Assembly (NCBI RefSeq): GCF_040712315.1
Contig: NC_134018.1
Location: forward strand, 43,959,335 to 44,023,334
Length of the DNA stretch: 64,000 bases
DNA from: Castanea sativa
Taxonomy: Eukaryota > Streptophyta > Magnoliopsida > Fagales > Fagaceae
Reading direction: 5' to 3'
The position numbers and the translations under genes are program-made. The notes under the pieces are model-generated. The model was not told the DNA's origin. It searched no databases and worked only from the letters and a program-made list of their open reading frames with translations. The stretch's first letter is position 1. Every line of letters begins with the position of its first letter. Positions 1-12,455 of the stretch are shown one piece after another.

Positions 1-32
1 TTAACTGTCATTCCTTGTGATATGGTTAGTGG

Positions 33-625
33 CACTACAAGAATTTTGGTCTTTTGCGACCAATGTTTTAGTGACGACCAAAAAGTCGTCACTATTAGGC
101 ATACATTAGCGACGATAATTATTGTTCATCGCAAATAAGTGTATTGTAGCGACAACACTAAGATAGTCGCTAATAAGTCGTCACTAACACCATGGAGGGA
201 ATTTTATTTACTTTTGGAAAATGGAGGGAAACTTCTAGCAACGACAATAAGTTTTGTTGCAATGACATTTACGTCGCTAAAATAAGGTTTATTTTAACGA
301 CGATATCTATCGTCGCTAATAATCATCTTTAGTGACGACTTTATGTTTCATCATAGATATGTGGCCAAAAATATATAATAAGTAAATTATATATATGCTT
401 TATTTATCGGCAATGACACATTAGTGGTCGCTATTAGATGGCTATTTGCGAGGACACAACATGTCATCGCAAATATATCTACCTAAATATTATGGAGGGT
501 AAAATTTTCACTCTCAAAAAAGTGGTGGGAATTATTGGAGGGAAGCAGATTATATATTAGCAATGAATTAGGTTGTCACTATAAGGGATCTTTTAATGAA
601 GACAAATATTGTCGTCACTAATATG
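33..625 (+). repeat. Left terminal inverted repeat and subterminal repeat block of the CACTA element
   Basis: After the 28-bp terminal repeat, variants of TAGTGACGAC and its complement GTCGTCACTA recur about every 20-60 bases to roughly position 625. Neighbouring copies often face each other, giving small palindromes. In CACTA elements such arrays bind the element's own DNA-binding protein; that role is family knowledge and is not shown here. Confidence 0.85.
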
Positions 626-1009
626 TGTCTAAAACAATTTTGATATAATATGATTTTTTTTTTATATCAAATCCTCCAAATGCATCTTAAAGTATTTAAA
701 ATGACATAAATTCCTTTAAAATATTTGAAATGATTAAAATACCATTAATCTCGTCAAAATGACCAAAGTACCCCCAAACTTATATAATGACCAAAATAAA
801 CTTAAAACCTCCAAAGTAACTTAAAACTTTCAAATCCGTTTAAAAAAAAAAAGAAAAGAAAAAATGAGACAACGGAGGGCTTGTTGCTTCAAAATACTTT
901 CAAATCATAATGTTACCCATTTGAAACTTGAAATTGATAAAATAATAAAAATTGATAAAGTTTTGATTCCACTCAAAATACTGACTAATTCTCATAGTTA
1001 TCAAAATGT

Positions 1010-1560
1010 GAATCGTATCGTGAATCAATTTTTGATTTTTCTGTATCATGGGTATTAGTCAATATTTACCAAACTAATAAGTTCATTATAAATATATGAA
1101 AGGTATATTCATTATAAATTCATAATATATTCAACCAATAACCAATTCAATCATCAATTATGTAATAATATTTACCAAAAGTAAGTGAATAAATCAAATT
1201 AAAATTTATTTATAATATACTTATTCAAATTAATTAAAATCATAGGTTGTAATACAGGATATATGAGCAAAAATAATAAAAAATTTTATCATTTTGCCTA
1301 ATCAACTTTATCTAAGTTAATGTTAACATGATGTTCATCATCTTTCAAAATTATTTCTTCATTAACATTTTCTAACAACTACTTCAATACCCAATAATCC
1401 AATGAAAACCTTCCCACTGAATCTAATTTCACAAAGTCTAGTAGTCTCAAGACCATCTATTAAGTTTGACTAGGTTTGACCAACTTTAACCAAAATTTGA
1501 CTTTGCTTTTCTCTAAATCCAGTCATTCGATTGTGATCATAATTTGCTAGAATTATTTTT
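1010..1560 (+). repeat. Block A of a direct duplication flanking the 315-bp array
   Basis: The stretch matches 3355-3930 over its whole length with scattered substitutions and small indels. Shared landmarks include TATATTCATTATAAA, ATAATATATTCAACTAATAAC, CTAATCAACTTTATCTAAG and AAAACCTTCCCACT. Each block runs into a unit of the tandem array, so the duplicated block may be a larger form of the same repeat. I see no gene in it. Confidence 0.75.
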
Positions 1561-1946
1561 TCATTATACTCTTCAAATCCAACGGTTAGATGTCAAATCT
1601 AAGGATGACACGTGATGGACATATATTATGTACCTTTATGGCTATGTTCTCTCAATCTAATCATCAAATTGTTTTCAAATTTCACCAATATCAATATGTC
1701 ACCATACTCTTCAATCCCAATGATCAAGATTCGAATATGAATTTTACAAAGTCTAGTGGTCTCGGGACCATTTTTTTTTAAGTTTGACCGAGTTTGACCA
1801 ACTTTAACTAAACTTTGACTGCGTCTTTCTCTAAATTCAACCGTTTGATTGTGACCATAATTTACTAGTATTATCCTTGCATTACACTCTTCAAATCCAA
1901 CGGTTAGATTTCAAATCTAAGGATGGCGCGTGATGATCATATGTTA

Positions 1947-2267
1947 TCTATACTACTATTTACGGGGCTTTCCCTATTTGGATTCCACATTTTTATGGTT
2001 CTAAAATACCCCTATATCCCTATGTTTAAGTAGAGATAAAACTAAAAGACAATTTGGTAAAAATGCAACTCTAACTCCTACTAAAATATTGTCTAAAAAA
2101 TAGGGTCACTCTCCTCTTTATTTTTAAATTGATTTATTCACTTATAAATTAGATTTTTAAAATAAAAATTATATATATAAAATAATTAAATACAATTTTT
2201 TTTCTACAAAATAGGACCATGAAAAAAAAATCTCATTACATGCGCGAAGCGCGTGTGATGAGGCTAG
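1947..2267 (+). mobile_element. Short non-autonomous Helitron, 321 bp
   Basis: The element starts TCTATACTAC and ends CTAG, with the hairpin CATGCGCGAAGCGCGTG (2239-2255) about 10 bases before the end. It sits exactly between an A (1946) and a T (2268). The other copies of the surrounding 315-bp unit read ATGTTATGTACC without interruption, so they give the empty site: ATGTTA / TGTACC. These are the classic Helitron marks: 5' TC, 3' hairpin plus CTRR, insertion between A and T, and no target duplication. No Rep/helicase frame fits in this length, so it depended on an autonomous Helitron. Confidence 0.92.
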
Positions 2268-3354
2268 TGTACCTTTATGGCTATCTTCTCTCAATCTGAT
2301 CATCCAATTGTTCTCAAATTTCACCAGCACCAATATGTCACCATGCTCTTTAATCCCAATGATCAAGATTCGAATATGAATTTCACAAAGTCTAGTGGTC
2401 TTGGGACCATCTATTAAGTTTGACCGGATTTGACCAACATTAACTAAACTTTGACTGTGCCTTTCTCTGAATCCAGTTGTTTGATTGTGAACATAATTTA
2501 CTAGAATTATCCTTTCATTACATTCTTCGAATCCAACAATTAGATTTCAAATCTAAGGATGGCGCATGACGGTCATATGTTATGTACCTTTATAACTATG
2601 TTCTCTCAATCTGACTATCCAATTGTTCTCAAATTTTACCAACACCAATATGTCACCATACTCTTCAATCCCAATGATCAAGATTCGAATATGAATTTCA
2701 CAAACTCTAGTGGTCTCAGGACTATTTATTAAGTTTAACCGGGTTTGACAAACTTTAACTAAACTTTGACCGCGCCTTTCTCTAAATCCAGCCGTTTGAT
2801 TGTGACCATAATTTACTAGTATTATCCTTTCATTACACTCTTCGAATCTAACGGGTAGATTTCAAATCTAAGGATGGCGCATGATAGTCATATGTTATGT
2901 ACCTTTATGGCTATGTTTTCTCCATCTAATCATCCAATTGTTCTCAAATTTCACCAACACCAATATGTCACCATACTCTTCAATCCCAACGATCAAGATT
3001 CGAATATGAATTTCACAAAGTCTAGTGGTCTCGGGACCATTTTTTAAGTTTGACCGGGTTTGACCAACTTTAACTAAATTTTGACTGTGCGTTTCTCTAA
3101 ATCTAGCCGTTTGATTGTGACCATAATTTACTAGTATTATCCTTTTATTACACTCTTCGAATCTAACGGTTGGATTTTAAATCTAAGAATAGTGCGTGAT
3201 GGCGTGTGATGGTCATATGTTACGTACCTTTATGGCTATGTTCTCTCAATCTAATCATCTAATTGTTCTCAAATTTCACCAACACCAATATGTCAACATA
3301 CTTTTTTTTTTTTTTTTTTAGAATACTCTTTAATCCCAATGATCAAGATTCGAC

Positions 3355-3960
3355 TGCCTTTCTTGAATCAATATTTTATTTTTTTGTATCATATATCATA
3401 AGATACACAAATACTTAAAAAAATTATTTAAAAAAAAAATTACACACACACACACATATATAAGAATGGTATATTCATTATAAAATCATAATATATTCAA
3501 CTAATAACTAATTTAATTATCAACTATGTAATAATATTTAGCAAAACTAACTAAATAAATCAAATTGACATATATTTATAAAATACATATTCAAATTGAT
3601 TAAACTCAGAAGTGATAATACATGATATATGAGCCAAAATTATAGTTTTTTTTATCATCTTACCTAATCAACTCTATCTAAGTCAATATTAACATCATGT
3701 TCATCATTTTGCAAAATTATTTCTTCTTTGAGATTTGCTAACAACTATGCCAATAGCCAATAACCCACTAAAAACCTTCCCACTTAGCCTAGTTTCACCA
3801 AATTCAGCAGTCTCGGGACCATCTATTAAGTTTGACCGGATTTGACCAACTTTAACAAAACTTTGACCGCACCTTTCTCTAAATCCAATCATCTGATTGT
3901 GACCATAATTTACCATAATTAACCTTTTATTACACTCTTCAAATCTGACGGTTGGATTCC
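3355..3960 (+). repeat. Block B of the direct duplication flanking the 315-bp array
   Basis: This is the second copy of the 1010-1560 block. It is extended by a short CA/TA microsatellite near 3450 and begins next to a T18 run (3303-3320). It leads into the last array unit at 3828. Confidence 0.75.
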
Positions 3961-4639
3961 AGATCTAAGTATGGCGTAAGGGTGTCAAACGGGTAGGTTT
4001 TGGTGGGTTTGGGGTGGACATAATTGAGTTGGGTATATAAAACATTTGCCCATTAAGACCCATTTAGCTAATTGCTTCTAACCAAAACCAACCCAACCCA
4101 ATTATTATGGGTAAACCCCAACCCACCCAAATACCCAATTATCAAAATTACCAAAATGCCCCTAAAGTGTAAAAGACCAAAGCACTCTAAAATCTTTCAA
4201 TTGAATGATCAAGATTTAAATATGAATTGGAGCATGATGAACACGTGCCATGTGACCCCATGAAGATTTGGTTAGTCTTGTTCTTGTAATCTAAACATCC
4301 CATTAAAATTATGCTTCGCAAAGTACTTCCTTTAAAGCTATGTTTTCCCCTTGATGACACATGGGAGTGGTAGAAGTAGTTCAAAGTATTGCCTTTGAAA
4401 TTATATTTTTCATAAAAAGTACTACTTTTCAAAATTTAATGTTTAAAGGGAAGATACTGGTAGGTGCTCCTCTAGATCAAACATTAGATTTTTGTTTTAT
4501 CTTGACATTAACTCTTTCTAATCATGGGTTTTCCAAATGGTTTTCAAACTAAAGCTATTTTTGTTTTTTCCTCTAAAATCAAAGTCATCAATATCTAAAC
4601 ACATATTCTTGATGCATGTAAGATATCAAGAGACATATG

Positions 4640-5005
4640 CGCCCAAGGCTAGACAAGTATGTTCTAAAATCTCTAAAATAACTAAAAATATCCTAAAACC
4701 TCTAAAATAACTAAAAATACTCTTGAAACCTCCATAATACCAAAAATACTCCCAAAACCTCTTAAACACATATTTGTGGTATTTTTGCTAATTCTAGTGG
4801 TTTTAGAGGCATTTTGGTCATTTTAAAAGTTTCAGAGTATCTTGGTCATTTTACAAGTTAAGGGGTATTTTTTTTGTCATTTCATAGATTTTGGGAGCAT
4901 TTTAGTCATTTTAGAGGTTTTAATGGATATTTTGGTCATTTTTTTGGCTTAGGGGTATATTAGTCATTTTTAAGGTTTTGGGGTATTTTGGTCATTCTCA
5001 TGAAT
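4640..5005 (+). repeat. Degenerate short-repeat block with foldback character
   Basis: The left part (4650-4770) repeats units like CCTCTAAAATAACTAAAAATA. The right part (4800-5000) repeats units like TTTTGGTCATTTTAGAGG, roughly their complement, so the block could fold back on itself. A related stretch is seen at 690-840. No coding sequence is visible. Confidence 0.55.
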
Positions 5006-5739
5006 AAAACCAATTTTTCAGATACACATTCCAACCGACTCTCTATCTTTTCTCTATCTCACTTAAATATTATTTATTCAATCTTTTTTTTGTTCTTTTC
5101 AAATTCCAAATAACTATATTTTTTTAAATCTCCAATGGTGTAATTTTCATGCAATATTTATTTGTTATTTTATTTTTTATCAAATCTATGTTAGTCTTGT
5201 GCAAATTCTTTGGACTTTTGATGAGGAATGAGTTTATCCATTAATTCTTATGTAAACAATTCACTAGTTTTTAAATTTTTATCTGTTAATTATGAATATT
5301 CATCAACTTATCATTATCTCTTTCTATTTATTTTAATAAAAATACACTATCTAGTCTTAATTAAAGATATTATTATTCTAATTCATTAAATTCTAATTAA
5401 TTTCCTTTTAAAAAGACTTACCATAATTACTCCATTATTCACTTTTTATTTTTAATTTGTTTTGAGGAAGATTTTAGTGATTAGTATTTTTTTTATATAA
5501 AGCAAAAGTATATCATTAATTTTTTTTGGATAGGGTATATCATTAATTTTTAATAAAAGACAAACTTATGAAGTTATAATCATTTAGTCCTTTAAAAAAA
5601 AAAAAAAAAACATTTAGTCCACACGTTTCTTTCATAAAAAAAAAAAAAAGGTTCAAAATAAGTCCCATTTTAGTCGCAATAAGCCCCCACTCACCACTTC
5701 AAAAATTTCAGCCTCCCACTTAAATTTTTTTTTTTTTTT

Positions 5740-6030
5740 CCTTTCAGATTTGCCGCTTCTTTTTATTCTCATTTTGTGCCTCCACCCACATTTTCCTTTC
5801 ACTCAATCTCTTCCTCTCTCTGCCGTGGTTCTCCCTCACCCGTTCTCGCCGCCGACAACCACCATCCACACTGCAGTTATCAACGACGACGTGGTGGCTT
5901 CCCTTCTTCCTTTACCAGCCTTCCCCTTCACCCATCTCCTCTCCAGCTCTTGTTCTTCACTGAAATCTCATCCTCCCTCCTCCAAAATTTCAAACTCCAA
6001 AATTTCAGGAGTGCATGACGGTTATTTTTT
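5740..6030 (+). other. C-rich stretch, possible captured 5' exon or leader
   Basis: This stretch is much richer in C than its AT-rich surroundings, with many TTCCTCTC and CCACC runs and CG dinucleotides. It lies just upstream of the captured SET exon. It contains open frames of 113 and 80 codons, but the translations are low-complexity Pro/Ser/Leu and match no family I know. It looks like the 5' untranslated or first-exon region of a captured gene, perhaps the same gene as the SET exon. This is an inference from composition and position only. Confidence 0.35.
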
Positions 6031-6152
6031 TATCTCAAACTTGTATTGTTCTAGGAGAAATTATTTAGGCTTTTTTTTTAAAATTATTTGATTTCTCTAT
6101 TGATTTAGTTCTTGGTTTCTTACTAACCATTTAATGATTATCTTCCTCTCAG

Positions 6153-6231
6153 ATAACACTCTGTGGTTGGGGAGTAGAGGCAGCGGAAAAAATTAATAAA
6201 GGCGATTTTATTATCGAGTACATTGGAGAAG
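6153..6231 (+). pseudogene. Captured exon of a SET-domain histone methyltransferase (ASHR3/SDG4-like)
   Basis: After a pyrimidine-rich TTCCTCTCAG acceptor the sequence is open for 79 nt and encodes CGWGVEAAEKINKGDFI followed by IEYIGE. It ends GAAG followed by the donor GTAGTC. The CGWGVEAAE...IEYIGE pattern is the first strand pair of a SET domain, where the protein binds S-adenosylmethionine, and resembles ASH1-related plant proteins, closest from memory to ASHR3. Neither the preceding AWS exon nor the following SET exons were found nearby. The exon is therefore an isolated fragment carried inside the CACTA element and cannot make an active enzyme alone. The family is secure; the exact subfamily is less so. 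Confidence 0.75.
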
Positions 6232-9200
6232 GTAGTCTGTTTTATTTGAATTTAGCTTATATTGTCACAAGCCTGCAAATTTTTTTTAAAAATTGTTTTT
6301 TCACCTTTTGTTCTGTTGCTTTGGCTTTATTTTCATGAACAAGAATCTCACATTTCAAGCATTGCCTCTGTTACTCATGCCTTGTGATGCCAATCTTCTA
6401 TTTTATTTTTCACTTTTCTTGGGTGTATATATGATTAATCAGGTCACTATATCCTGCCTATTTGCTTGGAAAGTTTGTCACCTTTTAATCATAATTAGGT
6501 AGGAGGATTTGGAAGTTTATTCAAATTGTGTGTGTATGTGTTAAAACATGAGCCTTCGAAGCAACCTCTTGTTGCTGCAGCTGTGTGCTCATATAAATCA
6601 TAATTGCTTTTCTTCTATAGGAGATTTTCATTTGGCTTTTCTTGGGGTTGCTAGTGAAAATGACAAAATACTTTTCAAGCTTATTGTACTAGTTAATTTG
6701 TTAATTTTCTGTTTAAGTCATTGACCCTGTCAAATTTCATCAAGGCTTGCCTGAGTTTTATTGGTTCAAATCAACATAACTATATTGTGGTCACTTTTGC
6801 TCCTTGATATTTCTTTCTTCTTTTTGTGTGTTTGGGGTTTGGAAGTAGGAGGGGTGGGGTGCTAGAACTTGTTTAGATGAGTCATAGTGCATCATATTTA
6901 ATCTGCTGAGCATTTACAATTACACCATAGAGGCTCCCATTTTCAAATCTGCATAACCATTTGTAGTGCCACTTTATTTGTAGACTAATTGTAATGAAGT
7001 TTTGCATGTGAACAATCTCTAAATTCTTAAAAGGGGTCATTGATTATTAAGAAATTGGGTTCATTATCGTGACTGGCTCCATTAACTAATTATTGGCGTG
7101 AAAATTGCTTGTGAACAATCTCCTATTTTGTTTTCTGAGGTTTCTTTCTAAGCTATAAGAATATTATCTATAGAAAAATGAAAGAACCCCTCCAGGCATC
7201 CCATAGCTGGTGGTTCTAATTAGTACACCTTGACTGAGAATTATAAAAAGCAAAAGGTCCTTGCTTTACTGATTTTTATGGCTACTACAAGTTTCTATCA
7301 TATCATTTGTTAAGAGTCAAGACCTGTGAGTTGCAAAAGAGTGAGAAGTTATTTGGTTCTTGGCATTGTAGATTTGTGCAATTTGGACCTTAGGTGAAGT
7401 GCCACTATGGAGCTCCAAGTTGCCAAGGCTATCTTGGGACCAAAAGAAAGATTGGTAAAGTGGATATTTGCTGGGGAACAAATGTGATTGGCAGTATGAT
7501 TTGTATTGACAAATGTTATAGGTGGGATAGTCATGTCATATATCACTTCCCATAAAATGTGGTCAAATAAAACAACTAAAGAAAAAGAAAAGGAAAAAGA
7601 AGGGAAGTAGAAGGTACAGTCTTTTGTCATTGTTTTTACACCATTCAAGCTATTACATCCTCTCTAGATTTTTTTTTTTGTTACATCTAATTCCCCTATA
7701 CCCAGAAATTTTCTTCTGTAGACTTGTAAGTGTAACATTGTGAGTTAGTCAGGTGTAAAAATTCAAGAAAAAAAAAATCTGAAAGAATGTCAGATTGGTT
7801 GGAATTATAGTTTTGATAAATATGTGGCATTGAAACTTGTGTTCACAGCATCCTTTTCATGGCTAATTGATTCCATTGTCTTGGGTTTTTTGTACCTGAC
7901 ATTATTATCATAAGAAATATTTATCAAATTCCCGAATAGTGTGTTGTTGGGTATTTCCCTTTTGGGTGTGAAACACAAAGTGCTGTGTTGGTTTTAAGGA
8001 GTGAATTACCTTATAGGATAGCAGATGCTTGTTCATGTTCCTAGTGCCTTGTCCATCTTCACTTGACCAAAGGCGACCTATGTTCATTGGGGTTTATTTA
8101 TTTTTATTTTTTTAATCATTTATCCAAGTCCGATTCTTACTAGTCATAGGAAGGATATTTTGATTCTTCTTTTCACATGCATTCTACCTTTTCCTCTCCA
8201 ATTTCAGTTATACGTCCGCTTATATGTGGATATCTAATTTTTATATGATCCATGTATGATATATTAATATTCATGTGCATTACAATAGCTTCTACCCAAA
8301 GCTAGGTAAGTCTCTCTAGCTTTCTTTCCTATTTTGTAGTTATTTTGTGTATATATTTGTAGTTAAATTTGTGGTTTTTTTTTTATTTTTGATTTTGGTT
8401 AAAGTTTGGTTTGGATTATGTGTAGTAAAAGTTTAGTTTGGATTATGGTTTTGGTTTGGATTAAAATTTGATTTGGATTTTGGTTTGGTGTCCAAATGTT
8501 GCAAGTAATACTACTGCCGTTAGTCCTTCCAACTTGTGACCAAATAGTTTAAAGTTAATCCAATGTAGCTTTTAGCAGAACTGAAAGGTGGAGGGGAAAA
8601 AAAGGGACTGCTCCTACCTTTAGTGAAAATTTTGAGACTAAAGCTTAATAACTTTATGGTTATTAGTTTCCTTTACAAACTGATTAGGTAGGCCCACTTC
8701 AATAAAACTATTTAACCCCCATAGCCACTCAAACAGAGTTAATCATATAGCTTTCTTTTTGCTTTTGCATTTTGCTTAACACTTACTTATGTTGTACAGC
8801 TAACCCAGTTTGGAGACTACACTCTATAATCATCTAAACATCATTCTAAAATTCAAAATGTATAAAATTTTCAGTCAATATAGGCCTCAAATCACATAGT
8901 CCACCTTATTTTCCTTAAAGACAAAGGTACTGAGCTAGAACTGATGCTTCACAGGTCTTATTTTCTTTTCCACTGTTTTTTTTATTATTATTTTTTATTT
9001 TTTATTATTATTATTATTATTTTTTACATTATCTTTAATTGTATGTCTATTTGTAATTGTTATCACAAATAGTTTGATCTTTAACATATGTGGGTGTGAG
9101 TGTAGTGTTAACTATAAATTTGTGCAAGTAATGTGAGCATGTGCCTTTTGCTTACCAAGTGTTTGATAAATTGTCTCTGAGTTATGAGTTTTGATTTCTT

Positions 9201-9838
9201 AATTTGTTGTTGTGGTCATTGTTTATATGAGATTAAGGGTTTCATTCCTCATTTTTTATATTCTTTAACACGTTTTAATGTGAATAAAGTCTCAAAGCAT
9301 TTGGGCTAGTATTAAAAGTATAGCAATTTTCTTTTGGGATCCTAAATCTATCATGGACAGACTTGAGTCAGCTGCAATACGTGATTTTTAATAAATTATA
9401 GAAAAATCATTTTGGACTTAATCTTTTGTGGTGCCTTGTATACATATAGGGCCATGTTCCCTTAAAATTTCAAATCAATTGGATAATGTTTCATGGACCA
9501 AACCATTTTTACAAGATGGCTGACCTGCTATGTAGTGAAACTGAAAGTACAACAACCCTCTCACCTTTGTTTCACTTTGAGTTAATTTTGTGGTTTTTAT
9601 TTTTTATTTTGGTTAAATTACATTCTAAAGTTTTAATTATTAGTTATTACTATGCTGATATATGGGCTTAAAGTGCTTGAAGTTGTCAAAATAAATGCAA
9701 GCCTTTGAAATTCCTTCTATTTGAATAAAGAATGCCTGCTATGAGGCATACAAATTTTATGTCATGATGATAAAGATGTTTAAATTTTGATTCTTAGTAG
9801 ACATGAATGTCCTTATATGTGGATTAACTTGCATGCAG
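6232..9838 (+). other. Intron-like, gene-free interior of the CACTA element
   Basis: The sequence is AT-rich with many T runs, as in plant introns. Open frames are short and unlike any family. The stretch between the two captured exons may include intron sequence taken along with them, but I found no further recognisable exon. Confidence 0.5.
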
Positions 9839-9974
9839 TACAAGTTCTATGTTGATGGAAAATGGGGATATTATGAATTTGAACATCATGTGATTGGTGA
9901 TTATGGGATTCTAAACACGCTACATTTGTCTACGAATGACATGGATGTTGATACTGATGCCTTTTCAGCATATG
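9839..9974 (+). pseudogene. Captured exon of SNF4/AKIN-beta-gamma (SnRK1 regulatory subunit)
   Basis: Between an acceptor (GCATGCAG) and a perfect donor (GTGAGT at 9975) is a 136-nt open stretch. It encodes YKFYVDGKWGYYEFEH, then GDYGILNTL, then NDMDVDTDAF. The YKF-VDG-W pattern followed by a GNYG-V-NT-like segment and an MDVD tail is the end of the glycogen-binding (CBM48) domain and linker of plant SNF4-type gamma subunits of the SnRK1 energy-sensing kinase. Several normally conserved positions differ, for example the WRHDEHQP-type segment, so it is decaying. No CBS-domain exons follow. If spliced to the SET exon at 6231 the phase would not match. Confidence 0.7.
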
Positions 9975-12455
9975 GTGAGTCAGATATACCATATGCTTGA
10001 AATCATGATTACCATGATACTTTGGCCCTTCTTGTTGTCTTTTATATTTTGTTATGATTTTGATGGAAGTCAGAGATTTTAGTAATATCTATATGTCTCT
10101 ATGGGCTTGACTTGAGGAGTTGTTTGAACTTTAGTGTTCTTAATACCCAACCAAGCTTCGCTCATTTGAAACCTATGATCCTATGCAGCAAGTTTTTATT
10201 TGGTATCTACTGCTTTTTCATTATAGTACATTAGAATTTTGTGTTGTATATTTTTAATTAGTGTATGAATAAATTCCTTAAACTCATCTTTTACAGGCTA
10301 AGCATTCTTTGCAGGTGGTGAGTTTTGATTTTTTTTGAAGATCCGTGTGTTTGGCTTGAGCATAGTAAGTGCTTTCTTTTTAAATACTTATAAAATTCTA
10401 AGGTGGTTTACATTAGAATTTCATAACTGTTTTGTGGTGGATTGTTGAGTGTGAGCAAGCGGGTGGCTTGCATGGTGATATAAGGTGCTTTACATTGATA
10501 TTGGGAGTGTTGATTGTTTTGTGAATGACTATTTTGCGCAAGTTTTTTCTCCCCCCACCCCACCTTAAAGTTCTCTGGTGAAAGCCATCTTGATGTTGGT
10601 AATTTTGCTTAATAAGCAAGTGAAGAAAAAATAAAAATATTTGGTTCTAAGATTTTATTTTTGGTTTTCCCCCCTTTTCTGATTTTGTTTATGATATCAA
10701 GGCGTCTTGGCTTTTTTGGCTTTAGTTGTTTTACCAGCAAGATCACATACGTTTTGGATTAGTGATATTCTAGTCTTTTCTATCTATTAGTTGGTAATGC
10801 TACATGTTTTATTTAATTATCATGTTTATAGTATTCACCAGCTAGTTCTTTAATATTGATCTACTAAACATGCTAATAGTATAATGTTTAAATTTGAAGG
10901 TGGTACTGTAGGCTGTTGAAGTGATAAACATAGTGAATTCACAGTATTTGCCAACTAGTTCTTTAAAGAAAAATGCTAGTACCACAAATATGCTAATAAA
11001 ATGCTAGTACCACATTGCTCTTTTTGTTATATTAATCTACTAAATATGCTAATAGAATAATATTTAAATTTGATGTAGTGCAGTAGGCTGTTGGAGTGAC
11101 AAATAAAGTGAGTTTATAGGTTGAAAAGACATGCATTCCACTTTCATTAGAGTATTTCAATAATTTCCTTTGTGGCCAAAATGTACCAAGGGGAAGAGAG
11201 TAGTTTAATTTCTTAAATCTTGTGGGGGGGGGGGGGGGGCCAATGAAAAAAGTGGATTAGTTTTATTCTTTTACTCGAGTTCTAAATGTAACCACTTCCC
11301 ATGTCATTCCTCTCTCACAATATTTTCATCTATTTTAGTATGAGTGTGTAGAACTAATAGAGAATTACTTTGAGGTTCTTGTCAATTTCTCCATTAATTT
11401 ATAGATAAAAATATGGTATAGAATCTAATTTTATATTATTTCTTGCTTTTTGGGACATATCTAACTCATGTAATAATTTATTACATTTTTTTTTTTTGTA
11501 GCATTCAATGAACAATAAAAGACTTAAATTGTATATTGAATTGTGTACTGTACATGGTAGGGAAAAAAAATTAATTATCTCTCATTTTTTGTTTGGGATG
11601 TTGGGACTCAACATGTCTATTGTCTTTCTGTTATTCTCCTAAAGAAAGATTCTCCTATGATGCTAGACTGTTATCTTTTTGGTTTGGGGAGTAGAAGAAA
11701 GAATTAGGTTTTTTTTTCCTATTTATTTTTTTTTGTTTTATTAACAATTTGTTTGTGTCTCCATTTAAATTCTTTTGCTTTAAGTTCATGATATGTTTTT
11801 TAGATGAGTGATATTTCGTATGTATTAATGAATTTTCATTTGCTTTAAATTCTTTTACTTTAATTTCTTTACAAATATCTTTTGATATGTTCTTTGTTAT
11901 GATTGTTAATTTGGACTTATTTCTTTAGGAGAACAAGTCTTGATGTAGATTAAGTTTTGTTAAATGCATAAAGCTTTCATATCTTCTTAGTTATGGTATT
12001 TTTGAAAAATATTAATGTTAAAATTTTACTTGGATGTTAAAACTATTTAGTAAGCATTTTTGTCATCTATTTTAATTGACCTTTACATTGGTTTATGGTC
12101 TTTATTTCAGGTCAAAATGTCGCATGCCTTGGCTTATAGATGATGTCGAGGGGAGATATATTTCATTGCAACAAAGTCTTACCTTGGTTGCATATTCATG
12201 AGGAATTCGTTGTCATTTGATTAGTATTTGAGTGAATAGATTCAAACTTATATTATGTATATGATATTAAAATTGGGTATTATTTTCCCTTATTAATAGT
12301 TATTGATTGAGCAGTTGTTATGCTTATATGAGTATTTGTGATTGAAAATTTGTGATGTGTATAGGATTGTGGTTTGTTATTTCTCAACAGGTACTCATGT
12401 GAAATTCAAAATGTTAATTTTAAAGAAAAATCCAAAAAAAAAAAGAAGTAAAATG
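9975..12455 (+). other. Gene-free interior of the CACTA element with a G16 run
   Basis: This is intron-like AT-rich sequence. Two near-identical stretches at about 10840-10920 and 11015-11100 (AAACATGCTAATAG ... TGTAGGCTGTTG) form a local duplication. A run of 16 G lies at 11224-11239. An acceptor-like TTTCAG at 12106-12111 precedes a short less AT-rich stretch (12112-12200) that may be another captured scrap, but I cannot assign it. Confidence 0.45.

Larger units (their letters stand above)
1462..3970 (+). repeat. Tandem array of a ~315-bp unit inside the CACTA element
   Basis: Units begin at about 1462, 1780, 2416, 2731, 3046 and 3828 with AAGTTTGACC-like sequence. They share landmarks such as CCAACTTTAACTAAACTTTGAC, the phrase CAATCCCAATGATCAAG and TCTAGTGGTCTCGGGACC. 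Spacing is 315-318 bp once the Helitron inserted at 1947-2267 is removed. The last gap is longer because a ~470-bp block homologous to 1010-1460 lies between the units. No coding potential is evident. The array may have grown by unequal exchange inside the transposon. Confidence 0.85.

Noticed and set aside
1462..3970. CRISPR-like array
   Set aside because: The units are ~315 bp tandem repeats without short repeat-spacer order, in a plant transposon.
3970..4150. A hAT-type MITE suggested by GGGTGTCAAACGGGT and the later CCCAACCCA runs
   Set aside because: Ends are not clear inverted copies and no target duplication could be found.
5750..6091. 113-codon frame that looks like a signal peptide followed by a Pro/Ser-rich protein
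   Set aside because: The composition follows from a C-rich stretch, two frames are open over it, and there is no family match. It was kept only as a possible captured leader.
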